DNA of 64,000 nucleotides from the NCBI RefSeq assembly GCF_004366595.1, contig NZ_SORE01000008.1:1-64000 (forward strand). Direction: 5' to 3'. The stretch is from Paraburkholderia rhizosphaerae (GTDB lineage: Bacteria > Pseudomonadota > Gammaproteobacteria > Burkholderiales > Burkholderiaceae). Position numbers and translations under genes: made by a program. How positions within the stretch are numbered: the first letter of the stretch is position 1; every line of letters begins with the position of its first letter. The notes under the pieces were generated by a model, which was given only the letters and a program-made list of their open reading frames with translations, had not been told where the DNA came from and ran no database searches. This document shows, piece by piece, positions 1 through 10,763 of the stretch.

Positions 1-155
1 CGCGTTTCACGCGCGGCTACGGCGCGATGCACCAGATTCACGTGATGCAGGCCGACAAGGGCTGCGACTTCGATTTCCTGCAGCGCGGCGGCGCCAACGC
101 CGACGCGCGGAGTGCGACGCGCGCGAACGGCGGCGGCGAGCCGGAAATTCATTGA
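1..155 (+). CDS. C-terminal end of an unidentified protein (cut by window edge)
   Basis: The third reading frame is open from base 3 to a TGA at 153-155 and encodes about 50 residues. These include the segment GYGAMHQIHVMQADKGCDF, followed by a Gly/Ala/Arg-rich, low-complexity tail. The HQIH segment faintly recalls the HDIHMNQG motif of DUF2278 (YukJ) proteins, but that is too little to name it. The stop lies about 290 bases before the porin start, so the gene is probably not part of the porin unit. I do not recognise the product with confidence. Confidence 0.4.
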   Translation, partial: RFTRGYGAMHQIHVMQADKGCDFDFLQRGGANADARSATRANGGGEPEIH

Positions 156-446
156 CGTAACTCAGTGGCGTAACTCGGTGGCGTAACAACGCGGCGGCAC
201 ATGCACGCGTGCTGCTGAGTCACCACGCCGGAGGGATTCCGGCACTGGCTTGATAAACGCGGCGCGGCAGCGCGAGGAGACCGGGCCGCCGCGTGCGAAA
301 GACGACCTGCATATCAATGCCGCGCGCATCGTCGCGGGCCGGGGGATATGCGGCAACGAGGCGATGGCTGGCGGCCGGGAGGCAGTCAGGACACTCGTGC
401 GGTGCGAACGGCCGCGATTACACCAATCAAAAAAAGGGACAATCAG

Positions 447-1652
447 ATGAGACATTACAAGGAAGCTCGAATCGCACTCACCGGCGTCGCGGCGATGTTG
501 GCCTCGGCCGGTGTGTCCGCCCAGAGCAGCGTGACCCTCTACGGCGTGGTGGATACCGGTCTCGCATATCTCAGCAATCAGGCGCCGTCGACCGGCGCGA
601 CCTCCGGCGGTCACTCGGTGGTCAAGATGATCGAAGGCGTGTGGGGCGGCGAGCGCTTCGGTTTGAAGGGCTCCGAAGATCTCGGTGGCGGCAATAAGGC
701 AATCTTCCAGCTCGAGCAGGGTTTCAACGCGACCAACGGCACCGCGTCGAAGACCGGCCTGATGTTCAGCCGTGCGGCGTGGGTCGGTCTTGCGAATCAG
801 CAGTACGGTGTGCTCACGCTCGGCCGCCAGTACACACCGTACTACAACATGACCGCGCAATACGGCCCGACGCCATGGCTGACCGGTGCATTCGGCGCAC
901 ACCCGGGCGATCTCGACGCACTCGATACCGACTTCCGCATCAACAACGCGGTGGTCTATACGACTCCGTCGTTCTACGGCTTCAGGATGAGCGGTATGTA
1001 CGCGCTCGGCGGCATCGCGGGTAGCTTCAATGCCGGCTCGACGTGGAGCGTGGGCGCGCAATATCTCGCGGGACCGGCGGGCATCGGCGTCGGCTTTGCG
1101 CGCTTTAACAACGCGAATGTGAACGGCGGCCCGTGGAGCTCGAGCTCGACCGCGTATTCGGGCACCGGCGAGCAGGGCGTGAGCGCGATCACGAACGGCT
1201 ACCAGAACGCAGCGGCGCAGCAGCGCTTCGCAGTGACCGGCGGCTACCAGTTCAACAGCAAGTGGGACGTGTCGGCGTCGTACACGAACGTCCAGTACAT
1301 CCCGGGCATTGCGTCGGGCTTTCCGGATACCGCGATCTTCAATACCGGCGGTGTCGTGCTGCACTTCCATCCGGCCGACCCGTGGGATCTCGCCGCGGGC
1401 TATGCGTATACGTGGGCCACCAAGGCCAACGGCATCCAGGACGCCGCGACCTATAGCCAGATCAACCTGACGCAGCTCTACAGCCTGTCGAAGCGCACGC
1501 GCATCTATCTGCTCGAAGCGTATCAGCGCGCGAATGGCCAGACGCTGAACAACGGCAAGATCATCAACGCGACGGCGAACATCGCCGAGGAGTCGGCCGC
1601 CGCGACTCGCAGCCAGTTCGCGGTGACCCTGGGTATCAACCACCAGTTCTGA
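447..1652 (+). CDS. Gram-negative trimeric porin (OmpC/Omp32-like)
   Basis: This is an outer-membrane general diffusion porin of about 401 residues, the usual size for Burkholderia porins. An N-terminal signal peptide ending ASAGVSA is followed by the mature start QSSVTLYGVVDTGL, the hallmark first strand of the Gram-negative porin family. The protein ends in ...GINHQF; a terminal Phe is the beta-barrel assembly signal. The frame is open from an ATG at 348, but the ATG at 447 fits both the signal peptide and a nearby AGGGA ribosome site. It lies about 250 bases before a TRAP transporter operon on the same strand and may supply its substrate to the periplasm (inference). Confidence 0.93.
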   Translation: MRHYKEARIALTGVAAMLASAGVSAQSSVTLYGVVDTGLAYLSNQAPSTGATSGGHSVVKMIEGVWGGERFGLKGSEDLGGGNKAIFQLEQGFNATNGTASKTGLMFSRAAWVGLANQQYGVLTLGRQYTPYYNMTAQYGPTPWLTGAFGAHPGDLDALDTDFRINNAVVYTTPSFYGFRMSGMYALGGIAGSFNAGSTWSVGAQYLAGPAGIGVGFARFNNANVNGGPWSSSSTAYSGTGEQGVSAITNGYQNAAAQQRFAVTGGYQFNSKWDVSASYTNVQYIPGIASGFPDTAIFNTGGVVLHFHPADPWDLAAGYAYTWATKANGIQDAATYSQINLTQLYSLSKRTRIYLLEAYQRANGQTLNNGKIINATANIAEESAAATRSQFAVTLGINHQF

Positions 1653-1706
1653 TGCCGGTCTGTCCGGCGGACGGCTCGCTTGCCGCCGCCGCCGGGTCAT
1701 GGTTAA

Positions 1707-2894
<1,188 letters not shown>

Positions 2895-2992
2895 GCGCAT
2901 CGTCTGCGCGTTTTTCGACTGGGCAATCAGGAGCGGCAGTCGGGGCAGGTCGTGGCGTCGCACACGGGCTGCCCTGTGCGCAAGGAGAACGG

Positions 2993-3502
2993 ATGAGGTT
3001 CTTGCGGAATTTCAACAGTATCGTCGCGCGCTTGATGACGGTGTTCGCGGCGGTGTGCCTTGCCGTGCTGGTTGTGCTCGTGATGTACAGCGTGGTGATG
3101 CGCTATGTGTTCGACGACGCGCAGGATTACGTCGAGCCGATCGGCCTGTTGCTGGTGCTGTTCATTGCCTTTATCGGCGCGGCGCTCAAGTTGCGCGACG
3201 GCGGCCATATCGGCCTCGATTCGCTGGTGAAAGCGATGCCGCCGAAAGTGCAGCGGGGGATGGTCGCGTTCCAGCACGTGTGCCTCGCGGTGTTCGCCGT
3301 CGCAGTCTGCTTCGGGTCGTGGGAGATGGCGATCACCACCTTCGACGATCAGATCCCGATTCTGAATCTGCCCGAAGCAATCCGCTATCTGATTCCGCTT
3401 GTCGCGAGCGTCTGCATCATTCTTTTCTCGCTCGAACATCTGCTGACGCTTTTCTCCTTCGAACCTACGCTGACGCTCAAAGAGCGCGAGCGACAGACCT
3501 GA
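2993..3502 (+). CDS. dctQ: TRAP transporter small membrane subunit DctQ
   Basis: This is the small four-helix membrane subunit of the TRAP transporter, 169 residues. Four hydrophobic segments are visible: around residues 15-40 (LMTVFAAVCLAVLVVLVMYS), 50-68, 90-112 and 130-150. The motif DDAQDYVEPIG before the second helix is usual in DctQ. An AAGGAG ribosome site at 2982-2987 precedes the ATG. It lies 98 bases after dctP and 6 bases before dctM, as expected of a dctPQM operon. It would scaffold the DctM permease in the inner membrane. Confidence 0.92.
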   Translation: MRFLRNFNSIVARLMTVFAAVCLAVLVVLVMYSVVMRYVFDDAQDYVEPIGLLLVLFIAFIGAALKLRDGGHIGLDSLVKAMPPKVQRGMVAFQHVCLAVFAVAVCFGSWEMAITTFDDQIPILNLPEAIRYLIPLVASVCIILFSLEHLLTLFSFEPTLTLKERERQT

Positions 3503-3508
3503 CCCGCC

Positions 3509-4861
3509 ATGGAACTTGCGATTCTCACCGGCAGTTTTCTGGTGCTCCTTGTGCTCGGGGTGCCTGTTTCGTTCGCGCTGGGCCTCGCCTGCGTGGTGAC
3601 TTATCTGCAGGAAGGCTTGCCGCTGGCGACTGCGATGCAGTCGATGGTGTCGGGCATCAATGCGTTTTCGTTTCTTGCGGTGCCGTTCTTTATTTTGTCC
3701 GGCGAACTGATGCTGCACGGCGGGATTGCGGACCGCATCCTGCGTTTCGCGCAGGCGACGGTCGGGCACTTCCGGGGCGGGCTGGGCATGGCCAACGTGG
3801 TTGCGTGTACGCTGTTTGGTGGCGTATCGGGTTCGCCGACCGCGGATACGTCGGCGATGGGCGGTGTCGTGATTCCGTTGATGAAGCGCGAGGGGTATAG
3901 CGCTGCGTATGCGGTCAATGTCACGACGCATGCGTCGCTGGCCGGCGCGTTGATGCCGACGTCGACCAACATGATCATCTACGCGCTCGCCGCGCAGGGT
4001 ATTACGGGCGTGGTCGCGGGGCAGGCGATCAGCGGCGTGTCGATTGGCGACCTGCTGTTTTCGGGGCTGATTCCGGTGCTGTGGGTGATGGGCTTCGTGC
4101 TGGCTGCCGCGTACTGGCAGGCGGTACGCCATGGCTACCCGCGCCGCGCAGATGGATCGACTGCGCTGCCGAAGTTCCCGGGCTGGTATGCGGTGGCGCG
4201 CGCCTTTGTCGGCGCGCTGCCGGGGCTGATGGTGATCGCGATTATCCTGTTCTGCGTCGCGAAGGGAATTGCGACGGCGACCGAGGCCGCGGCGATTGCG
4301 GTCACGTATTCGCTGATGCTGACGTTCATCGCGTATCGCACGATGACGTGGCGCAAGCTTTCGATTGCGCTGGCGCGCGCCACTCGCACGACCGGTGTGG
4401 TGCTGCTGCTGATCGGCGTATCGAACATGCTGCGGTTCCAGATGGCTTATCTCGAGATTCCGGAGGCGATCCAGCAACTGCTTGAACATGCAACGACTAT
4501 TCCGTGGCTGATGCTGCTGTATATCAACATCATTCAGGTGTTTCTGGGCACGTTCGTCGATATGGCTGCGCATATCCTGATCACGACGCCGCTGTTCCTG
4601 CCGATGGCGATGCACTTCGGTGTAGGGCCGGTGCAGTTTGGCATCATGATTCTGCTGAACTGTTCGCTTGGGCTCGTGCATCCGCCGATCGGATCGGTCC
4701 AGTTTATCGGGTGTGCGATTGGCGATGTGTCGATTGGCGAAACTTCGAAGACGGCGTGGCCTTACTACCTCGCGATTTTTAGCGCGATCAATATCGTGAC
4801 TTACTTTCCGGCGTTTTCGACGTGGTTGCCGAGTTTGATTGCGGGGCATCCGGTGTATTGA
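3509..4861 (+). CDS. dctM: TRAP transporter large permease subunit DctM
   Basis: This is the large inner-membrane permease subunit of the TRAP transporter, 450 residues with about twelve hydrophobic segments. Family landmarks are present: FLAVPFFILSGELM in the N-terminal third, the NVVACTLFGGVSGSPTADT stretch that forms part of the ion/substrate site, and NCSLGLVHPPIGS near the C-terminus. The start codon follows the dctQ stop by six bases, indicating translational coupling. A strong intrinsic terminator follows at 4904-4950 and closes the operon. Transport would be Na+-coupled uptake of an organic acid, here probably a hexuronate (inference from the neighbourhood). Confidence 0.93.
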   Translation: MELAILTGSFLVLLVLGVPVSFALGLACVVTYLQEGLPLATAMQSMVSGINAFSFLAVPFFILSGELMLHGGIADRILRFAQATVGHFRGGLGMANVVACTLFGGVSGSPTADTSAMGGVVIPLMKREGYSAAYAVNVTTHASLAGALMPTSTNMIIYALAAQGITGVVAGQAISGVSIGDLLFSGLIPVLWVMGFVLAAAYWQAVRHGYPRRADGSTALPKFPGWYAVARAFVGALPGLMVIAIILFCVAKGIATATEAAAIAVTYSLMLTFIAYRTMTWRKLSIALARATRTTGVVLLLIGVSNMLRFQMAYLEIPEAIQQLLEHATTIPWLMLLYINIIQVFLGTFVDMAAHILITTPLFLPMAMHFGVGPVQFGIMILLNCSLGLVHPPIGSVQFIGCAIGDVSIGETSKTAWPYYLAIFSAINIVTYFPAFSTWLPSLIAGHPVY

Positions 4862-4903
4862 GTGTTTGACACGGAAGACTAAACAGGAAGCGCTTGCGAG
4901 CTG

Positions 4904-4950
4904 CACCCCGGGCGCCGGATAACGATCCGGCGCCCGGGGTGTTTCTTTTA
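4904..4950 (+). terminator. Intrinsic terminator of the dctPQM operon
   Basis: A perfect 17-bp stem (4904-4920 pairing with 4925-4941) encloses a four-base AACG loop and is followed by TTTCTTTTA. It lies 42 bases after the dctM stop. Confidence 0.88.
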
Positions 4951-5248
4951 TCTGCGCGTCGAAAATCCGCACGTGAAGTTCACGAACAAAAGCTGCGGTG
5001 CGGTGGAGAAGGTTTCCGAACAATGGTTAGCCTATCGACTAACTGCATGACTGTTAGTTCGAATGGAAGCGATTGCTTGAGATGTCTTTAGTTGCCGATC
5101 CTTTTTTGTATTTCGACTGAAAACGTTAGTGGTTTTTCGAAAAATTCTTGTGGAAAACAAACGTGGCTTTTGAAAATTATTGTTCTATCTTCAGGGGAGG
5201 GTGTCAGGTAAGAGCGCCTGATTCGGTTTTACCTCGCGGAGATAGATC
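4951..5248. other. AT-rich leader between the TRAP operon and the rhs gene
   Basis: This non-coding stretch is clearly more AT-rich than its surroundings. It holds alternating inverted copies of a short motif: GTTAG at 5026-5030, ACTAAC at 5038-5043 and GTTAGT at 5053-5058. These could be binding sites for a regulator of the following gene. I see no open frame worth calling and no immunity-like gene. Confidence 0.4.
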
Positions 5249-8200
5249 ATGGCCTCCTCATCAGGTAAAGATAGCGCAGGTAAAACGGACGGGAATCGAG
5301 GCGGTGGCTCATCCGGCGGAGCCGTTAGTGCATCGGCCGACGGGAGTTTCAGTCAATCGGGCGCGCTGTCGTATTTGAGTTTTCGCCGCGGAGAAGTCGA
5401 CCCACGAACCGGCAGTTTCAATTATCGAATTTCGGTTGCGCGATTGGTCGGGAACCGGCAAATGGGGCCGTCTATCGATCTTGCGCTAGGCTATGATCAC
5501 TTCTCGAAAAAATGGACCGATTTCGGTCAGGGGTGGGCACTGAATCTGAGCAGATTTATCGATAGTGACCCATATAAACAGGTGGTGTTACGCGACGGTC
5601 GAATTATCGATCTGAAGTTGAACTCGAGCAGCGGTGCTTACGAAATTCAGACTGTGGGGGTGACCGATTTCAAATTTACGAAGCTTGATAACCCGCCCGG
5701 CGGCTTTCAGATTGCCTATAAGGACGGAATCGTCGAAACGCTCGCTGTAGTGAAGGACGGGGATACAAGCTGCTATGTAACAAAAATAACGAATGAGAAG
5801 GGCTATAGTTTGAATCTTGAGTATCGAATATCGCCGCTCCTGATGGATGTCAATCTGGCGAAAATATCTGACGAATATGAAAATAATCTGATAACATGCG
5901 GGCCGCTCGCTTATAATTTCAATACCGGTATCGGTTCCGTAGAAGTGACGCTGTATAGCGGGAGTGGGGAGGTCGAAAGTAACATCACGTTCAACACCTC
6001 CACCATGCTGGTGCCCGGGGTTCAAACTCTGGAAAGCTGTAGCGTCGGAATCGATCCACCCGTCAAGACGGTCAAGCTGGCCTACGAGTTAAGAAATAAA
6101 ACGGATACGGCTCCCGGATTTATGGTGATCACGCAAGTGCAAAGTGATTTTGGTGGCCCGGCGACGGAGACCATCAGCTACGGCGATGACATTAAGGCGC
6201 CGCAAGGCGCGCCCTGGGACGTTTTGCCTGCTGTGAAAACGTACGAACTAAAAATAAAATCAGCCGGAACGGATGTCGATAGAAGTGAAAAGCGTGAATA
6301 TAGTTATGGCGATAGCGAAGATTTCAAAAATTTTCTTGGTTATGACGGGGAGGCTGTGTGGGATGATAATGCAATAGATAATATCTATGCTCGTCCTTCA
6401 GATTACTCATATTTTACAACTGAAATTGTGACGATGGATAACGGCGCAAACTCCAGTCAATCAATTTCGCGCACCTATGACAAGTTCCACCGGTTAGTCA
6501 GTGAAGTTCAGGAGGTAACGCCGTTTTCGTCATCAGTCAAATTTCTTCAGGTGTTCAGAGCGTATCTTTATCAGGGGGAGGTCGATGCGGATTATCAATC
6601 ACTTCCATCGCAGTATCAGTTACCTGCCAATGTCGTGGTGCATTATACGGAAACGCAGCCGGATCCGGATGATCCTGAAAACGAAATTGAATATATACGG
6701 GAAACAACGCAGGCCACGGATTACGATGAATATGGAAATATACTTAGGCAGGCCGAACAGAATGGTATGGTTTCCGAGTATCAATATTACCCGGCTGAAG
6801 GCGTCGAAGATGAATGCCCTGTCGAAAAGAACGGCTTTGTTCGTTATGTCCAGATGATCGAAAGGCACCGGGACGGCGACAGCACCAATCTGATCCGAAA
6901 CCTGTATCTGTACGTTTCAACTCAAATCAAGGATGGTTATTCCTACGCGGTAGTCGCAAGCGTGGAAGAACACAGAAAGCTGAATGACGTATGGACTAAC
7001 GAGTCGCAACAGACGGACTACGTGTACTACGATGTGACGCCAGATCAGGGCGACAACCTCGGCAGGCTAAAGTCCAGCACGCTGATCCTGAACGGCGTCA
7101 GTGGAATTGTCACCTCATACCGCTACCGGTATTCGACGGACGGCCGGACCTTGACTACCGCCAGGAAAACAAAAGGCGTCGAGGGCACCAGTCTGACCGA
7201 AGCTACGACTGTCTCGGCACTAACCGGCTGGTTGCTGAGGACCGTCGACAACCTCGGGGTCGCGACTAGTCTTGCCTATGACAGCGTTGGGCGCCTGACT
7301 TCGCTCACGCGCGCGCCAGGCACGGAGTTCGAGAGCAAAACGACCTACAGCTATGCGGTTGACGCAGAGACTTACCTGCATACGAGAACCGAGAACGTGC
7401 CGTCGATGGCCGAGGTCAAGCTGACTTACGATGCATTGGGCAACGTCGTGAAACAGGAGGTCGGCGGGACGGTCACCCGTAAGGCCGAGTTCGACACTCA
7501 AGGGCTTCTGGCGAAAGAGATTTTTCATGACGAAGGCGTACCGAAGACGGATGGTACTGAGGTATCGCTGGATCTGACGGACGTGTACGAATATGACGGG
7601 TTCGGCAATATGGCGACCGCGTCGTATCACGATGGAACCGGAATCGACCGGCATTTCAATATTGGCAACGCGGTGCTGACGGAATACAGGTCGACCGCAA
7701 CCGGCGACGCTGCAGACCTCAAATTCAATTGCACGGAAACACAGCACGACAAGGCCACGATGGTGCCATTGGTCGTTCGCGAATACGACAGTGATGGTTC
7801 GACACTTCGAACTGAAACGACATACGGGTATGACGTGCTGTACCGGTTGTCAAGCGTGCATATAGCCGATGCGGCAGGGACGGAGGAGGAGTACGAAGTC
7901 TACTCGTACGACTTCTCCGATCGCATTCAAACGCGCGTGGAACAGGTTCAGACCGAGATGGCGCGAACTACCACGTACACCTACTGGGAGTATGGTGTCG
8001 AGCCGAAGTTGACGAGCCTCGCCGTCGACGGCGTCGTGTTGGCGAAGCAGTCGTATGACGATCTTGGGCGTCTTTCGACGACGGATCGGAACCCTGATCT
8101 GCCGGAGAGCGACAAGTTGACCACGTACACCTACGCCGCAGGTTATTCGGTGCCGGACACCGTGTTGAACCCTCGCAAGATGCGCGTCGATTGCACCTAT

Positions 8201-10642
8201 TTTCCGCAACTGGGTTGCTTGCCGAAGACGGTGGTACCGGAACAGGATGGAGCGAGCGTGACCTACGCGTACGATAAGGACAAGGTGAAACTGACGAGCG
8301 AAACCTGTACCTCGGGCACCGACGTCATGACGCGGACAATCGAGTACGACGCCAATGCGCTGATCAGCAGCGAAACGATCACCGCACCCGCGGGGCAGAG
8401 CTATAAGAACGAGTTCACTCGCACCGCTGCTGGAGCGCTCAAGTCCATTACGGTAACGGACGGAAACTACCCACCGAAGAAAGTCGATTACTTTTACGAT
8501 GACTGTGGCCGGATATCGCGTCTATCGTTCAGCCGCAATGGAGCGAAAGAGCTCGTTATCGATTTGAGGTTTTACTTCGGCGCCTTACCCGGGTATGCAA
8601 ATTACGATTTTCAGCTGCCGGCCGATCCGAAGGTTTGCTATGCAAACCTGTTTGCGTACGACTACAAGTTACGTTTGTTGCACAGGAACTATGGATTAGT
8701 GCAGGGGGAGGATCCGGGGGATTATCAGCCATTCTCGTATGCCGATGCGCAATACGACGATTTGGGCCGGGTGGTCGAGCAACTGGTCGGAACCGTATCC
8801 GCCACCGATCCCGATGCGGACCGTGTGACGAAGATCACTCACGCATTTGACAAACTGGGCCGTCTTGCCAGTTCAACTGTGGACGAGGCCTCGACAACCG
8901 TGTATCCGAAGGATAGGAACGGTAACGACGTCACGGAATACACGTTCACTTACGACGCCTACGACAACCTGGTTTCCTCGGAGTCGATAGCGAAAGAAAC
9001 GGGTGCGATTACCACGACCGGGTACGAGTACGCGGGAAAGAACAAGTTCGAGATGACAAAGGCGTCGCAAGGGGGAGGTGCTGACGTCATGTTGACTTAT
9101 GACGACTCGGGCAATGTGTCAACGATAGCGTGGGCGGACGCCAGCAAGCCGAGCGTTACGTTGTCCTATGACATTTATGAGCAGCTCGTTGGAGCACAGG
9201 ATGCGGGCGGGGAATCGACGCCTGCGAAGACAGTCGCATTGAGTTACGGCATTGATGGGAAGCTTCAGAAGGAGTCACTGACCACCACCGAAGCCGACCA
9301 GTCGACCGCACAGCAGGTCACTGCATTCGGGTACTGCGACGGTGAGTTCAATACCTCGTGGCGCAAGCAGACACCCGGCGACACCGATGCGCAAAGCGCG
9401 TCCTATGTCGGTGCGGGCGCGGCCACTGACGCAATGAGCATCTTGCAAGGAAGCAAGGATAACTACACGAAAACCCGCTCTCTTTTGCTACGCGATGTGG
9501 CGGGCAGCGTGTACGGCGAAGCGGATCCGGATACCGGGGTGGCGCCGGACGTCACACCGATCGCGTACAGCCCATATGGGTATGCGGGCGACTTGATGGC
9601 GCAGCCGTCCTGTGACCCGATTCGCTTCAAGGGGGCGCGATTCGACCCGCTCACCAGTCTGTATCATCTCGGCGATGGCAATCGTTCGTACGATCCGTCG
9701 TTGATGCGGTTCCTGCAATACGATGTCGTCAGTCCGTTTGGAGACGGGGGGCTGAACCCCTACGCGTACTGTGGCGCAGACCCGGTCACGTACTTCGATT
9801 TGACCGGCAACGACCGCAATCTGCCGATCGTATTGGGTGTGCTTGGCATTGTGTTCGGGCTATTCGCGTTTGGCTTCGGAATTGCGGCGGCGCTAGCCGC
9901 GGCGAGCAGCGTGTTCGGCGCCGTCGCGGCGGGCGGCGCGATCATCGGGGGACTTGCGGGTATTGCCGGCGGCGCATGCGGGATCGCCGGAGCAACGGTG
10001 GAGGACGAGGAAACCGCGCGTCAATTGCAAACAGCCTCATTTTCGCTGGACATTATCAGCCTGATTCTGGGTGTGGGGTTTGCCGTGCTGCCGGCGCTGC
10101 ATCGTGTTACAAGACATCTGGTTGCGAAGATTTCCACGGCGAGAGTGCTGAGGGCAAACACGCAGTTCACTCACATGGAAAAAACGGGCTTTGCGATCTC
10201 TCCGGCGGTCCGCATTGATGGCATCGATGAGCCGGTGCATCTTTTGAAGGCCCACGGGGGCATCGGCAAGCTGACCATGCCGTCGCGAATACCTGACAAG
10301 GTGCGCCGATTGACAGGTACTACCGATTACTACTATCGCGAAACAGTGACTACGGAGAATTTCGACAGATTTGCGACGCGGGTAGATGAGCTGCTACGCA
10401 CGACATACACGAAAAGCGATCCCAATGGGGCTGTGTTGATGCTCGCTTGCGAAGGGTCCCTGACAGGTCACATGGCGAATGCACAGGCGCTTGCGAAATT
10501 GTGGAACAGACCGACTTACTCATTTCCGGGACCGACGGTCCATACAGCTTTTGCAAAGGCGGCGAAAGGACCCGGATCGGATATGGTTGCTTACGCAGCA
10601 CCATGGTTTCCTAAAGTGCGTGGGCCGCATCCGCGCGCCTAG
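5249..10642 (+). CDS. RHS/YD-repeat protein with variable C-terminal toxin-like domain
   Basis: This is a very large (1797-residue) RHS-repeat protein. The N-terminus has a Gly/Ser-rich head, no signal peptide and no PAAR motif, then EVDPRTGSFNY and LGYDHFSKKW typical of Tc-C/SpvB-like RHS proteins. Many YD repeats (YDxLGRL, YDxxGNV) run through residues 200-1450 and would build a hollow shell around the C-terminal cargo. The core-closing motif SPFGDGGLNPYAYC lies near residue 1500. It is followed by a hydrophobic Gly/Ala-rich stretch (about 1525-1581), a second one (about 1597-1617), and a unique C-terminal domain. In that domain, HLLKAHGG (His1669) and VLMLACEG (Cys1734) resemble the His and Cys blocks of clan CD cysteine peptidases; this is inference. 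No immunity gene follows. The 5' third is AT-richer than the genes around it, suggesting transfer. The start is supported by GGAG about ten bases upstream. Confidence 0.9.
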   Translation: MASSSGKDSAGKTDGNRGGGSSGGAVSASADGSFSQSGALSYLSFRRGEVDPRTGSFNYRISVARLVGNRQMGPSIDLALGYDHFSKKWTDFGQGWALNLSRFIDSDPYKQVVLRDGRIIDLKLNSSSGAYEIQTVGVTDFKFTKLDNPPGGFQIAYKDGIVETLAVVKDGDTSCYVTKITNEKGYSLNLEYRISPLLMDVNLAKISDEYENNLITCGPLAYNFNTGIGSVEVTLYSGSGEVESNITFNTSTMLVPGVQTLESCSVGIDPPVKTVKLAYELRNKTDTAPGFMVITQVQSDFGGPATETISYGDDIKAPQGAPWDVLPAVKTYELKIKSAGTDVDRSEKREYSYGDSEDFKNFLGYDGEAVWDDNAIDNIYARPSDYSYFTTEIVTMDNGANSSQSISRTYDKFHRLVSEVQEVTPFSSSVKFLQVFRAYLYQGEVDADYQSLPSQYQLPANVVVHYTETQPDPDDPENEIEYIRETTQATDYDEYGNILRQAEQNGMVSEYQYYPAEGVEDECPVEKNGFVRYVQMIERHRDGDSTNLIRNLYLYVSTQIKDGYSYAVVASVEEHRKLNDVWTNESQQTDYVYYDVTPDQGDNLGRLKSSTLILNGVSGIVTSYRYRYSTDGRTLTTARKTKGVEGTSLTEATTVSALTGWLLRTVDNLGVATSLAYDSVGRLTSLTRAPGTEFESKTTYSYAVDAETYLHTRTENVPSMAEVKLTYDALGNVVKQEVGGTVTRKAEFDTQGLLAKEIFHDEGVPKTDGTEVSLDLTDVYEYDGFGNMATASYHDGTGIDRHFNIGNAVLTEYRSTATGDAADLKFNCTETQHDKATMVPLVVREYDSDGSTLRTETTYGYDVLYRLSSVHIADAAGTEEEYEVYSYDFSDRIQTRVEQVQTEMARTTTYTYWEYGVEPKLTSLAVDGVVLAKQSYDDLGRLSTTDRNPDLPESDKLTTYTYAAGYSVPDTVLNPRKMRVDCTYFPQLGCLPKTVVPEQDGASVTYAYDKDKVKLTSETCTSGTDVMTRTIEYDANALISSETITAPAGQSYKNEFTRTAAGALKSITVTDGNYPPKKVDYFYDDCGRISRLSFSRNGAKELVIDLRFYFGALPGYANYDFQLPADPKVCYANLFAYDYKLRLLHRNYGLVQGEDPGDYQPFSYADAQYDDLGRVVEQLVGTVSATDPDADRVTKITHAFDKLGRLASSTVDEASTTVYPKDRNGNDVTEYTFTYDAYDNLVSSESIAKETGAITTTGYEYAGKNKFEMTKASQGGGADVMLTYDDSGNVSTIAWADASKPSVTLSYDIYEQLVGAQDAGGESTPAKTVALSYGIDGKLQKESLTTTEADQSTAQQVTAFGYCDGEFNTSWRKQTPGDTDAQSASYVGAGAATDAMSILQGSKDNYTKTRSLLLRDVAGSVYGEADPDTGVAPDVTPIAYSPYGYAGDLMAQPSCDPIRFKGARFDPLTSLYHLGDGNRSYDPSLMRFLQYDVVSPFGDGGLNPYAYCGADPVTYFDLTGNDRNLPIVLGVLGIVFGLFAFGFGIAAALAAASSVFGAVAAGGAIIGGLAGIAGGACGIAGATVEDEETARQLQTASFSLDIISLILGVGFAVLPALHRVTRHLVAKISTARVLRANTQFTHMEKTGFAISPAVRIDGIDEPVHLLKAHGGIGKLTMPSRIPDKVRRLTGTTDYYYRETVTTENFDRFATRVDELLRTTYTKSDPNGAVLMLACEGSLTGHMANAQALAKLWNRPTYSFPGPTVHTAFAKAAKGPGSDMVAYAAPWFPKVRGPHPRA

Positions 10643-10729
10643 GTTCGTCGCCTTACGCAGTGCCAGCGCGACGCCCGCGACTTCAATCCAGTCAGTCACG
10701 TGCGTCGCGGTCGTGCGCAAACCGTGCAG

Positions 10730-10750
10730 GCGGCCGCATTTCGCGGCCGC
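10730..10750. repeat. Short GC-only hairpin between convergent genes
   Basis: GCGGCCGC is repeated around a five-base ATTTC loop, giving an 8-bp stem between the rhs stop and the aldolase stop. There is no T-tract on either strand, so it may only be a weak transcription barrier. Confidence 0.3.
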
Positions 10751-10763
10751 GCAATGCACCGCA

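Noticed and set aside
2927..5023. A 698-codon minus-strand open frame opposite dctQ-dctM
   Set aside because: It is an antisense shadow of two well-supported TRAP genes; its composition (Arg/His/Gln-rich) is typical of antisense reading of GC-rich codons.
5249..5400. A PAAR or signal-peptide module at the start of the RHS protein
   Set aside because: The N-terminus is Gly/Ser-rich and hydrophilic with no hydrophobic core and no PAAR-like motif.
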